Assembly (NCBI GenBank): GCA_004558205.1
Contig: SFDM01000004.1
Span: 62,001-126,000, forward strand
Source of the DNA: Pyramidobacter piscolens
GTDB taxonomy: Bacteria; Synergistota; Synergistia; Synergistales; Dethiosulfovibrionaceae
Length of the DNA: 64,000 nucleotides
Direction of reading: 5' to 3'
Each line of letters begins with the position of its first letter. Position 1 is the stretch's first letter. Below the pieces are notes generated by a model. It saw nothing but the letters and a program-made list of their open reading frames with translations, was not told where the DNA came from and did no database searches. Positions 43,707-52,300 of the stretch are shown here, one piece after another. Position numbers and translations under genes: made by a program.

Positions 43707-44126
43707 TCACTCCTTCGTTCCGAATATGCGATCGCTGATATTCGCGATAGTCTCGCCTTCCAGCCAATCCATACACTTCAGGTTCAGCGTATGATAAAGC
43801 TGATCCATGATCCTCCCCATGCCCGACGAAATCAGGCATTCCTTGTTCATGTCGCCGGAGCGCCAGTTCATGGAAATAGGTTCTTCCGCAAGGGCCTGCA
43901 TCACCTGTTTCAGCGTCACCACACCGGTCATAGGCAAACAGCGGTATCCGCTTCCCTTTCCGCGTTCAGCCTCCACCAGGCCGGCGTGATGAAGTTTTGA
44001 CAGAACTTTCCTGACTCGGGCAGAATTGGTGCAGATGTTGCCGGCCAGTTCCGCGCTGGTGGTAAAACGCTGTGTATGCAGCAGATAGACCAGTGCGTGC
44101 ACTGCTAGAGGAAATTCCGCTTTCAT
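43707..44126 (-). CDS. Rrf2-family redox regulator (HypR-like)
   Basis: Small winged-helix regulator of 139 residues. The DNA-binding part includes TSAELAGNICTNSARVRKVL. Iron-sulfur Rrf2 proteins carry three closely spaced cysteines near residue 100; here only Cys97 is in that place, with Cys32, Cys63 and Cys118 elsewhere. In HypR of Staphylococcus aureus, Cys33 and Cys99 form the disulfide that senses hypochlorous acid, and its target is the merA-type gene in the same operon, as here. Three consecutive ATGs follow AAAGGAGG; the third (44126) has the best spacing. Confidence 0.85.
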   Translation of the reverse strand: MKAEFPLAVHALVYLLHTQRFTTSAELAGNICTNSARVRKVLSKLHHAGLVEAERGKGSGYRCLPMTGVVTLKQVMQALAEEPISMNWRSGDMNKECLISSGMGRIMDQLYHTLNLKCMDWLEGETIANISDRIFGTKE

Positions 44127-44302
44127 CATCATGCCTCCTTTGGCGGCAGCGCTCATGCCGCCGTCAACGTCACGGCGCTGTGTCCGTGCTGACAATGCCC
44201 TCTCTTTTTTAATCATGACTTTTTCATATGTAATTGTATCAGTTACTTTTAACTTTATCAAGGGCCTTTTCACAGTTGCCCAGAGAAAAAACAACATAAA
44301 AT

Positions 44303-44345
44303 AAAGGCCGAGGTCCCCCGCAAGAATGCGGGAATCCTCGGCTTT
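44303..44345 (-). terminator. Terminator of the FabH-like gene
   Basis: AAAGGCCGAGG-type arms with an inner CCCGC/GCGGG stem; T-rich tail leftward. Confidence 0.75.
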
Positions 44346-44439
44346 GTGCCAGGGTTATTATTCCATAAGCCTCCAAGCGCTTATGGCGGCGCCGATGCTG
44401 AGACACCGCCAGCGTTTCACGACAAGACTCAAATTCCCG

Positions 44440-45456
44440 TCAGTTCCACTCGATCACCGCCGCGCCCCAGGAGAGGCCGACGCCGAAGCCTGAAATGAGC
44501 ACTTTCATGCCCGGCTTCAGGCGGCCTGAAGCGGCGCATTCGCCCAGGGCGATGGGGATCGTGGAGGATACGGTGTTCCCCTTGTCCTCCAGGGCGATCA
44601 CGAACTTCTCCTCGGGGATTCCCAGATGCTCGCGAAGGCAGTCCAGCATGAGCTTTGTGGCCTGATGGAACACCACCAGGTCCATATCGTCCATGGTGCA
44701 GCCCGCCTTCTCGAGGACGCGGGCGATCGAACCAGGCTCCTCGGCCAGCGCGAACTCGAGCACCTTCGGGCCGTCCATGAACAGGTTTTCCTTGCAGCGC
44801 ACGTTGCCAAACCGGTTGATCTCCAAGGCCGAGGTCTGGGGCGAATAGGGCATGGCCGACGCGCCGGCCTCGATGATCAGCATGTGGGAACCGCTGCCGT
44901 CGGTGCACAGGTCGAAGGCGGCGACCCGATCGGCTTCGGACGCCTCGAGAAGCGTGGCCGTAAAGCCGTCGCCGAAAATGGTACGCGTAGCCTTGTCCTG
45001 CTCGTTGATGTAGCGCGTCACCAAATCGCCCGTCATCAGAAGCACCCGCGAGGCCAGACCGCCGCAGATGAAACCACGGGCAATGGCCAGGCCGTAGACG
45101 TAGCCCGAGCAGCCCAGATCGTAATCGAAAGCGCCGCAGGTCTTTTTCAGCCCCAACCGGTCGTGGACGATGCAGGCCGTGGCGGGCAGGATATAATCCC
45201 TGGTTTCAGTGCAGACGATCAGCATGTCTATGCTGTCCCTTGAAATATGGGGGTGTTCCGCGAAGAACTTCTCGCCGGCCTGCGCCAGAAAGTCGGACAG
45301 CGGCGCGCCCTCGGCAATATGGCGCTGGTTGACTCCCGTCTTGCTGTAAATTTTGTTCGGCGTCCAGGCGCCGAATTCCCTCACCAAATCTTCATTGGTC
45401 TCTATCTTCTCCGGCAGCAGCCAGGAGATGGCCTTTAAGGTCATACCTCTGTTCAT
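44440..45456 (-). CDS. 3-oxoacyl-[ACP] synthase III family protein (FabH-like)
   Basis: Thiolase-fold condensing enzyme of 338 residues. The triad is complete: Cys116 in DLGCSGYVYGL, His264 in VFHQATKL and Asn294 in KGNTVSSTIP. Fatty-acid initiation by FabH uses acetyl-CoA and malonyl-ACP. No other fab genes are nearby, and the protein lacks close FabH motifs around residue 35, so it may be a secondary-metabolite or beta-keto acid synthase. It is transcribed alone. Confidence 0.9.
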   Translation of the reverse strand: MNRGMTLKAISWLLPEKIETNEDLVREFGAWTPNKIYSKTGVNQRHIAEGAPLSDFLAQAGEKFFAEHPHISRDSIDMLIVCTETRDYILPATACIVHDRLGLKKTCGAFDYDLGCSGYVYGLAIARGFICGGLASRVLLMTGDLVTRYINEQDKATRTIFGDGFTATLLEASEADRVAAFDLCTDGSGSHMLIIEAGASAMPYSPQTSALEINRFGNVRCKENLFMDGPKVLEFALAEEPGSIARVLEKAGCTMDDMDLVVFHQATKLMLDCLREHLGIPEEKFVIALEDKGNTVSSTIPIALGECAASGRLKPGMKVLISGFGVGLSWGAAVIEWN

Positions 45457-45629
45457 CTCTCGTCACCCTCAAAACGTCAGAAAATAAATTACAAACAGGT
45501 TTTAATACCTAGTAATAAATTTTACCCTCTGACTGGTTATTTAGCAACGCCTTATTACTTACATAAGAAGACGCGGCAAAAAAGAGCCCGCATCGCAGCA
45601 CTGACGCCCTCATAAAGCAAAATTGAGGG

Positions 45630-47069
45630 TTATCGTTCTCCCGCCTCAGACACTGGGACTATAAAAAGATCTTCCAGAGACAGCAGTGTGACCTCACCGT
45701 TTTTTTGTTTTTCGAGCAAGCCCTCGGAAAAACCACTCTTTGAGAAAATATAATAGAAGCATTCATCATTGGCATTCGTGAAAACGGAAGCGTAGTTCTG
45801 AATCAATTCCAGCTCATTAACGCCGATCCGCTCGTTTTTATACTTGCAGGAACCGATGATAAAACGCTTCCCCGCTTTTGTGTTGCTCGCCTTAGAAGCG
45901 AGGACAACGATATCGAGCTGTACTTCTTTCTTCTTTTCGGGATGGGTTCCCCACCACTCGCCAATTTCGCTGATTTGAACCGGCAGGTTGTCGGCATAAT
46001 GAATCAGATAGTGCTTACAGATGTCTTCAAACACCAATCCCATATAGTCTGAAAGATAGCTGCCTACGGCCGAGTCATATATTCTATCCATCGTTCCGGA
46101 GATGACGGCCATCATATTTGCCGGCACAAAACGGTACCAGAATCGGAAGAAGTTATCCCTGATGCGGTAAATGTTCCTTCGCTTCGACTTATCAACGACG
46201 GGCTCTATCTTTTGTACAATTCCAAGTTCCATCAGGACTTTGATATACTTTGTACATTGAGGCGTGTCGATTCCCGATTTCATGGAAATATCATTTAGCC
46301 GCGTCGCGCCTCCGGCGATAGCGGTGATGATGGAGTTATACGCCGCGGGTTCGCGCAGTTCCTGCTTCAAGAGATTTTCGGGCTCCTCGAAGAGATAGGC
46401 CGAAGTATCAAAAAGGTTCTCAAGCAAAGCTTCCCTGACATGGCCCCGAACGTCCAGCTTATTGATATAGTGGGGCACGCCGCCGGTAATGCCATAGATC
46501 AGGGCATTCTCGGCAAAGGATAACTCGGGATGAAATTTTGCGCTGTCCAGATAGCTCAAAGGCTCAAGTTTAAACTGCGCCGTCCTCCTGCCAAAAAGCG
46601 GGCTCTTTTCGCTCAACACCTCCTTTTCCATAAAACTCATGGATGAACCGCAGAGTATAAGAAAAAGCCTGCTGTCGCCCCAGTCATGATCTAAAAGGTG
46701 CTGAAGCCTTGAGGGAATAGAATCATCCGCTTTGACGAGGTAGGGCAGTTCATCGATGACAAAGATGATTCTTTCTGATTTTGCGATTCTGGAGATCTCC
46801 TGAAAAGCCGCGTCAAAGGACGAATAGACCGGCGCTTCCACAGCGCCGGGATTGAGATAGGCGTGAATCGCCTTTGACAGGCCTGCGAGATTCCCCTGTG
46901 CGTTTGTGTTTAAAGCCGGGAAATAGATCCTGGGCTTATCCCTTGTGAACTCATTGATCAACGCGGTTTTCCCGACTCTTCTCCGCCCATAGATGACGAT
47001 ACATTCAAGGCCGCCTTTATTATAACGCCTATTCATCTTTCGCAATTCCATCTCTCTGCCGAGGAACAT
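45630..47069 (-). CDS. AAA-type ATPase of the archaeal ATPase/DUF234 family
   Basis: P-loop ATPase of 479 residues. Walker A is GRRRVGKTAL (28-37), Walker B IIFVIDELPYL (101-111), with a sensor-like LILCGSSMSFME. The C-terminal third matches DUF234, a PD-(D/E)xK-like domain fused to these ATPases (DIVVLASKASNTKAGKRFIIGSCKYK carries D and K in nuclease-like spacing, split here over residues about 405-430). Families of this kind are scattered, often mobile and of unknown role. The ATG has AAGGAGG at 8 nt and three operator-like palindromes lie just upstream. Confidence 0.88.
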   Translation of the reverse strand: MFLGREMELRKMNRRYNKGGLECIVIYGRRRVGKTALINEFTRDKPRIYFPALNTNAQGNLAGLSKAIHAYLNPGAVEAPVYSSFDAAFQEISRIAKSERIIFVIDELPYLVKADDSIPSRLQHLLDHDWGDSRLFLILCGSSMSFMEKEVLSEKSPLFGRRTAQFKLEPLSYLDSAKFHPELSFAENALIYGITGGVPHYINKLDVRGHVREALLENLFDTSAYLFEEPENLLKQELREPAAYNSIITAIAGGATRLNDISMKSGIDTPQCTKYIKVLMELGIVQKIEPVVDKSKRRNIYRIRDNFFRFWYRFVPANMMAVISGTMDRIYDSAVGSYLSDYMGLVFEDICKHYLIHYADNLPVQISEIGEWWGTHPEKKKEVQLDIVVLASKASNTKAGKRFIIGSCKYKNERIGVNELELIQNYASVFTNANDECFYYIFSKSGFSEGLLEKQKNGEVTLLSLEDLFIVPVSEAGER

Positions 47070-47090
47070 GAAAAAGGCCTCCTTCTCTTA

Positions 47091-47136
47091 CTATCTCATG
47101 AGATAGTATCTTACGAGATAGTATCTCATGAGTATA
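47091..47136. promoter_or_regulatory. Three tandem 14-16-bp palindromes spaced 15 bp apart
   Basis: CTATCTCATGAGATAG (47091-47106), TATCTTACGAGATA (47107-47120) and TATCTCATGAGTATA (47122-47136) are centred 15 bp from each other, about 22 bp upstream of the ATPase start. This looks like an operator array for a dimeric repressor. Confidence 0.75.
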
Positions 47137-47176
47137 TTGCGTCATCGGTTCAGAAAAGTCAAGAACAATTCTTTTC

Positions 47177-47342
47177 ATACTACTTTGCTATAAAAACGCA
47201 AAATAGGCACAGCGGGGACGGCACAGGGGTATCCGCCAAGCGAGCATGGGCAGGCCGAAGGCCGAGATAGTTTTTAGCGGCTGGATGCCCCCCGGGTCGG
47301 CCCCGGCCCCCAATTAAGCCGTTTAGCTGCGAAAGCAGTATC
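47177..47342. repeat. Family-2 MITE-like repeat, reverse-orientation copy
   Basis: 166-bp copy in reverse orientation to 54434-54603. Both contain the blocks TTTTTATTGCAAAG / CTTTGCTATAAAAA at one end, CGAAAGCAG/CTTTCGCAGC at the other, and a GC-rich CCCGGGxCGGCCCCGG-like centre. No coding content. Confidence 0.75.
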
Positions 47343-47375
47343 ACATCTTTTTCCCGCCTGTGAAGGGGATACACA

Positions 47376-47428
47376 GAAAGAAGGCGCAAGATCCCGCGGC
47401 AGCAAAGGATCTTACGCCTTCTCTTTTT
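47376..47428 (-). terminator. Terminator of the M20-sda operon
   Basis: AAGGCGCAAGATCC pairs with GGATCTTACGCCTT, one mismatch, with pyrimidine-rich tails on both sides. Confidence 0.8.
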
Positions 47429-47507
47429 TAAGACGGAATTTCTGCAAGCGATCTTCCCGCTCCAAACGCTTTCCAGCGCTGTTTTTTCAGCCTGGAAAAA
47501 GAACGCA

Positions 47508-48380
47508 TCAGAGCTTGGAGCTGGAATAGGTTTCAGCGAGCTTTTTGGTCAGGGCCTTGGCGGTCGGAGTCATGGCGCAGCCGCCGCGGGCGGTTTCGCG
47601 CAGCGACGGGGGCAGGGCGCGGCCCACGTCGCCCATGGCGTCCACGACCTCGTCGGGCGGGATGATGGACCGGATCCCGGCCAGGGCCATGTCGGCGGCG
47701 ATGGCTCCGAGGGCCACCAGGGAGCCGTTGCGTTTCACGCAGGGCGATTCCACAAGGCCCGCCACGGGGTCGCAGGCAAGGCCCAGGATGGACTTGAGCG
47801 CCAGCGCCGCAGCGTGGGCACAGGCTTCGGGAGATCCGCCCTCCATATGGCACAGCGCGGCGGCGCCCATGGCGCAAGCCACGCCGCACTCGGCCTGGCA
47901 GCCGCCGGCAGCTCCCGCCAGGGTCGCCCGGTTGGCGGCGATTTCGCCCACGGCGGCCGCCACGATCAGCCCCTCGAGAAGCTTTTCGTCGCTGCCCTGC
48001 CGGACTTCCTGCCAGGCGAAGAGCAGCCCCGGCAGAATCCCGCAGCTTCCGGCGGTAGGCGCGGCGACGATGCGCCCCATGGAAGCGTTGCAGGTGCCGA
48101 GAGCCACGGCGATCTGGCTGGCGCGCCAGACGAGCGTCCCCGAAAGGGGCTCGAGACGGGCGGCGGCGTATTTGCCGCGGTCGTCGGCAATCAGCTTGGG
48201 ACGCCAGTCGCCCTCCAGCGCCCCTTCGACGGTCCGGCGCAGCACGCCAAGGCGCTCACGCAGGGCCGACTTCACAGCGCCGGCATCGGTCATCTGCTCT
48301 TCGGCGTCAAAACTCAAAATCGCGTCGGGCAGCGGCTTTCCGGCGGCCGCGACCGTCAAAATCTCTTCAAAAGAACGCAT
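47508..48380 (-). CDS. sdaAA: L-serine dehydratase, iron-sulfur type, alpha subunit
   Basis: Catalytic [4Fe-4S] subunit that turns L-serine into pyruvate and ammonia. The 290-residue protein has GTCNASMGRIVAAPTAGSCG, with cluster-region cysteines, and GGCQAECGVACAMGAA, both typical for the alpha subunit. The start overlaps the beta-subunit stop by one base. It is the last gene of a four-gene operon. In such anaerobes the enzyme supplies pyruvate for fermentation. Confidence 0.95.
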   Translation of the reverse strand: MRSFEEILTVAAAGKPLPDAILSFDAEEQMTDAGAVKSALRERLGVLRRTVEGALEGDWRPKLIADDRGKYAAARLEPLSGTLVWRASQIAVALGTCNASMGRIVAAPTAGSCGILPGLLFAWQEVRQGSDEKLLEGLIVAAAVGEIAANRATLAGAAGGCQAECGVACAMGAAALCHMEGGSPEACAHAAALALKSILGLACDPVAGLVESPCVKRNGSLVALGAIAADMALAGIRSIIPPDEVVDAMGDVGRALPPSLRETARGGCAMTPTAKALTKKLAETYSSSKL

Positions 48381-49063
48381 CAGGCTTCTCCTCCCTGATC
48401 GGAATTGACGAGCAGGATCACCCGCTTGCAGGCGGGGATCGTCCTCTCGATCTGTTCCGCCAAATCGGCGGGAACGCGGCCGTCGAGGCTGAAGACGGCC
48501 GCGGCCATGTCCCCGCGGGCGCGGCGGTTCAGTTCCATCTTCGCGAGGTTCAGCCCCCTGCGGTAGAGCTCGCCCGTGATGCCGGCGATCACGCCGGGCA
48601 CGTCGCGGTGAAAGGAGATCAGCGAGGGCATGTCGAAGGAGACCTTCAGGGGGAACCCATCCACCTCCTGAAGCTCCACCGCGCCGCCGCCCACCGATGC
48701 GCCCACGATCTCGGTCCTGTCGCCGCCGTCGGTCATCAGGACGCGCACCGAGTTGGGATGCGCGCCGTCCACCTCCTCAGAGTCGAAACTGAACTTCAGC
48801 CCCGCCTCCGCGGCGGCTTCAAAAGCATGAGGAATGCGAAGGTCGTCGGGGTTCATGCGGAGCAGTCCCGCCACCAGCCCCCTGTCGGTGCCGTGCCCCC
48901 AATAGGTCGCAGCGAAGCTTCCGCGCAGGAAAAGCCGAGCTTCCCCCAAGGGGCGCTGCCAGCCCCAGATACGCCGCGCCAGCATGCCGATGCGCACGGC
49001 ACCGGCAGTGTGGCTCGACGACGGCCCGATCATCACGGGCCCGATAATATCCATCAGAGACAT
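48380..49063 (-). CDS. sdaAB: L-serine dehydratase, iron-sulfur type, beta subunit
   Basis: Partner of the alpha subunit, 227 residues. The start SLMDIIGPVMIGPSSSHTAG is diagnostic, and the C-terminal 80 residues (PSLISFHRDVPGVIAGITG) form an ACT domain. It lies 25 bp after an M20 hydrolase gene. Confidence 0.95.
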   Translation of the reverse strand: MSLMDIIGPVMIGPSSSHTAGAVRIGMLARRIWGWQRPLGEARLFLRGSFAATYWGHGTDRGLVAGLLRMNPDDLRIPHAFEAAAEAGLKFSFDSEEVDGAHPNSVRVLMTDGGDRTEIVGASVGGGAVELQEVDGFPLKVSFDMPSLISFHRDVPGVIAGITGELYRRGLNLAKMELNRRARGDMAAAVFSLDGRVPADLAEQIERTIPACKRVILLVNSDQGGEA

Positions 49064-49088
49064 CTGTCAGTCCATCCCTTCCCGCGCT

Positions 49089-50297
49089 TCAGCGCGCCAG
49101 CTCCAACAGGCAGTCCAGAAGCACTTCCGCGCCGTCGCAGATCTGGTTCATGTCGCTTGACTCCTGGGGGCAGTGGCTCTTGCCGTCCTTGGAGGGCACG
49201 AAGATCATGGCCGTGGGCACGCAATGGGACATCATCTGGGCGTCGTGGCAGGCGCCGCTGCACAGGCGGGTATAGGAGAGGCTGCGGGCTTTCGCGTATT
49301 TTTCGACGAGGTCCACCATGGCATCGTCAAAAGTGACAGGGTCGACGTCCACAGTCTGGCGCACATCCAGGGTCAGTCCGTTCTCCACGGCAATTTCGTT
49401 CATAATGCGGCCGATGGTCCCCTGCAGTTCCTTGACAGTTTTCGTATCAGGGTGGCGCATGTCCACGGTAAAGGAAGCTTCGCCGGGTACCACGTTGACA
49501 ATGTAAGGCTCGGGACGGACGCGTCCCATGGTGAAGCAGGCGCCGCACTGGCGCGCCACTTCCGTCATGCGGCAGTGCAGCTGCGATACCGCCAGCAGGG
49601 CATCGCGGCGCATATTCATGGGCGTGCTGCCCGCATGGTTCTGCTGGCCGATGAAGCGGCCGTGCCACCAGTTGATGCTCTGAATGCCCGTGACCACGCC
49701 GAGAGCGAGCCCCTTCGCGTCGAGAAAAGGCCCCTGCTCAATGTGATACTCCATGTAAGCGCTGGGTCTGACCCGATCGGTCCCCTTATAGCCAATGCGC
49801 TCCAATTCGTCGCCCACGGACTTGCCTTCGTCGTCCACGGAAAGGTAGACTTCTTCGGGCGTCTTGCCGCCGCTGACCACCAGGCTGCCCATCATGTCGG
49901 GGTGGTAGCGCGCCCCCTCTTCGTTGGTAAAGGCGACGACTGCCAGAGGCTTGCGGTGAGGCAGTTTTTTCTCCTTGACGGTACGAAGCGCTTCAAGTCC
50001 GCTCAGCACGCCGACGCAGCCGTCGAACATGCCGGCGTCCTTCACGGTGTCGATGTGGGACCCCGCCGTCACGGGATCGCCTTCTTCTGTTCCGGGCAGG
50101 ACGCCGAAGATGTTGCCTATAGCGTCGATCTTCAGTTCCAGCTCGGCATCTTTAATCCAGCGGCACAGCAGGTCGCGCCCCAGTTTGTCGCCGTCACTCA
50201 GGGCGAGGCGGTTTCTCTTCCCCTCTTCGTCCAGGCCCGTCCGTCCCATCTCTTCCAGCATGAAAACAAGCCGTTCGCGGTTCATTCTCCATTCCAT
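49089..50297 (-). CDS. M20 family Zn-dependent hydrolase (N-carbamoyl-L-amino-acid hydrolase type), copy 2
   Basis: Two-domain metallohydrolase of about 402 residues (HyuC/AtzC/allantoate amidohydrolase family). Metal ligands are visible in TAGSHIDTVKDAG, MFDGCVGVLSGLEAL, TNEEGARYHP and ACHDAQMM, and YHIEQGPFLD carries the usual dimer-interface glutamine. The ATG at 50297 gives MEWRMNRERL, which lines up with copy 1. It has GGAGG about 10 nt upstream. Family members free amino acids from N-carbamoyl derivatives; the adjacent serine dehydratase makes an N-carbamoyl-serine-like substrate thinkable, but only as inference. Confidence 0.9.
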   Translation of the reverse strand: MEWRMNRERLVFMLEEMGRTGLDEEGKRNRLALSDGDKLGRDLLCRWIKDAELELKIDAIGNIFGVLPGTEEGDPVTAGSHIDTVKDAGMFDGCVGVLSGLEALRTVKEKKLPHRKPLAVVAFTNEEGARYHPDMMGSLVVSGGKTPEEVYLSVDDEGKSVGDELERIGYKGTDRVRPSAYMEYHIEQGPFLDAKGLALGVVTGIQSINWWHGRFIGQQNHAGSTPMNMRRDALLAVSQLHCRMTEVARQCGACFTMGRVRPEPYIVNVVPGEASFTVDMRHPDTKTVKELQGTIGRIMNEIAVENGLTLDVRQTVDVDPVTFDDAMVDLVEKYAKARSLSYTRLCSGACHDAQMMSHCVPTAMIFVPSKDGKSHCPQESSDMNQICDGAEVLLDCLLELAR

Positions 50298-50371
50298 TCT
50301 CAAATGACCTCCAGTCAGCGCGCCCGCCGTTTTTAACGGCCGGGGGCGTTCAACAAATCACTGCGCAAAGC

Positions 50372-51580
50372 TCAGCGCGCCAGCTCGAGCAGACAGTCCA
50401 GAAGCACTTCCGCGCCGTCGCAGATCTGGTTCATGTCGCTTGATTCCTGAGGGCAGTGGCTCTTGCCGTCCTTGGAGGGGACGAAGATCATGGCCGTGGG
50501 CACGCAGCGGGCCATCATCTGGGCGTCGTGCCCCGCGCCGCTGCACAGCTTTGCGTAGGCCAGGCCGCGTCCGGCGGCGCATCTTTCCACAAGACTCACC
50601 ATCTTCTGGTCAAACAGGACGGGACGGGCGTCCACGGTCTGGCGCACTTCCAGGGTCAGGCCGCGGCGCCGCGCGATCTCCTCCATCATGGAAGCGGCCT
50701 GGCGGTTCAGTTCGTCCAGAACCTGGGGGTCTGGATGGCGCAGATCCAGCGAGAAAGAAGCTTCGCCGGGAACGATGTTAACCACGTAGGGCTGGACCTG
50801 CACGCGGCCGATGGTAAAGCAGGCGCCCCGCTCTTCGGCGATGCCCGTCATACGGCAGTGCAGTTCCGAAACCGCCAGAAGGGCGTCACAGCGCATGTTC
50901 ATGGGCGTGGAACCGGCGTGGTTCGCCTGTCCGATGAAGCGCCCGTGCCACCAATTAATGCCCTGAATGCCCGTGACCACGCCGAGAGGAAGTTTTTTCG
51001 CGTCCAAAAAGGGGCCCTGCTCGACGTGGTATTCCAGGTAAACGCTGGGCTTCACGCAGTCGCTCCCCTTGTATCCGATGCGCTCCAGTTCGTCGCCCAC
51101 GGACTTGCCCTCGTCGTCCACGGAGCGGTACATGTCCTCGAGGGACCGTTCGCCGCTGAGCACCAGGCTGCCCATCATGTCGGGATGATAGCGCGCCCCC
51201 TCTTCGTTGGTGAAGGCCACAAGGGCCAGGGGCTTACGGTGCGGCAACCGCTTTTCTTTGACGGCGCGGAGGGCTTCAAGGGCGCTCAGCACGCCGACAC
51301 AGCCGTCGAACATACCGGCGTTTTTCACGGTGTCGATATGGGAGCCCGCCGTCACGGGGCTGCCCTCTTCCGTTCCGGGCAGGACGCCGAAGATGTTGCC
51401 GATGGCGTCGACCTTCAGCTCCAGGCCAGATTCTTTAATCCGGGCGCACAGCCAGTCGCGCCCCAGTTTGTCGCCGTCGCTCAGGGCAAGGCGGTTCCGC
51501 AGGCCCTCTTCGTTCAGCCCGATCCGTCCAAGTTCGTTCAGCAAAGCGGTCAGCCGCTCGCGATTGATTCTCTGTTCCAT
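50372..51580 (-). CDS. M20 family Zn-dependent hydrolase (N-carbamoyl-L-amino-acid hydrolase type), copy 1
   Basis: Tandem paralogue of copy 2, 402 residues, with the same metal-ligand motifs (TAGSHIDTVKNAG, MFDGCVGVL, TNEEGARYHP, AGHDAQMM). The final 45 residues are identical to those of copy 2, while the middle, especially residues 90-175 and 270-330, differs more. That pattern fits duplication with later gene conversion at the 3' end. It heads the operon with copy 2, sdaAB and sdaAA. Confidence 0.9.
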   Translation of the reverse strand: MEQRINRERLTALLNELGRIGLNEEGLRNRLALSDGDKLGRDWLCARIKESGLELKVDAIGNIFGVLPGTEEGSPVTAGSHIDTVKNAGMFDGCVGVLSALEALRAVKEKRLPHRKPLALVAFTNEEGARYHPDMMGSLVLSGERSLEDMYRSVDDEGKSVGDELERIGYKGSDCVKPSVYLEYHVEQGPFLDAKKLPLGVVTGIQGINWWHGRFIGQANHAGSTPMNMRCDALLAVSELHCRMTGIAEERGACFTIGRVQVQPYVVNIVPGEASFSLDLRHPDPQVLDELNRQAASMMEEIARRRGLTLEVRQTVDARPVLFDQKMVSLVERCAAGRGLAYAKLCSGAGHDAQMMARCVPTAMIFVPSKDGKSHCPQESSDMNQICDGAEVLLDCLLELAR

Positions 51581-51788
51581 CGATAAGACATCCTCCCGTT
51601 GATAAGCTAAGCCGCCGGCCTTTTATCCCTGCCAGTTTCCAGATTCTGACATGATTCTAAGGGATAGACCGGCGCGCGTCAAACGAATCATAATTGGCGA
51701 AAACAACAGGTTGATTTTAGCGCCATCGCTGATTAAACTATAAGATAGTTTCTTTGGTTCAAAAAAATTTTCAAGGGAGGTTTGCATC

Positions 51789-52214
51789 ATGAAAAAGATC
51801 TGCGCCATGCTCCTCGTTTTCGCGCTCGCATTTCCCGCCAGCGCCGCCGTCTATGACTTCGGATCATTTTGCGCCGACATGCCGGCCGGCTGGACCCACA
51901 AAAACGATTCCAAGGCCGTTTTCTTTGAAAACAGCGACGGCTCCTCCTTCATCGCCGTGGGGACGCGTCCGCTCAAGCCGGGACGCACTCTGAAACAGGT
52001 CGCCTCGCTCTACTGCCGCGAAGAAAAGGGCGTCAACTTCCGCAGGCTTCCAGGAGCGCAGGAGGCCTACGGCTTTGAGGACACCTACAGAGGAAAGTCC
52101 ACCTACGTGCGGCTGACGGAAGCCCAAGGCGGGAAGGAACTGGGGTTCGTCTACATCCAGGGGAATTTCACAAACGACGCCAACGTGCTCTTCAACTCGG
52201 TCGCTTTCAAATAA
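51789..52214 (+). CDS. Small secreted protein, PsbP/DUF1795-like (paralogue 3)
   Basis: Exported protein of 141 residues. The signal peptide ends near residue 20 (SAAV), followed by YDFGSFCADMPAGWTHK, the same F-x-AD[LM]P-x-GW opening as the proteins at 18439 and 27059, and it ends NSVAFK. It diverges most in the middle. GGGAGG lies before the ATG. It is followed at 86 bp by another exported-protein gene on the same strand. Confidence 0.8.
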   Translation: MKKICAMLLVFALAFPASAAVYDFGSFCADMPAGWTHKNDSKAVFFENSDGSSFIAVGTRPLKPGRTLKQVASLYCREEKGVNFRRLPGAQEAYGFEDTYRGKSTYVRLTEAQGGKELGFVYIQGNFTNDANVLFNSVAFK

Positions 52215-52300
52215 TTCAGATTCAGAAAGCTCACAACCCCAAACGCCCAAGCCGGCGCGTTTTTTCAGGAACAAAATAATTCAACGAGGAGCGATTGAAG

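Noticed and set aside
45630..47136. DUF234 ATPase plus upstream palindromes as a plasmid replication origin
   Set aside because: No initiator protein, AT-rich unwinding region or DnaA boxes are seen; an operator array is the simpler reading.
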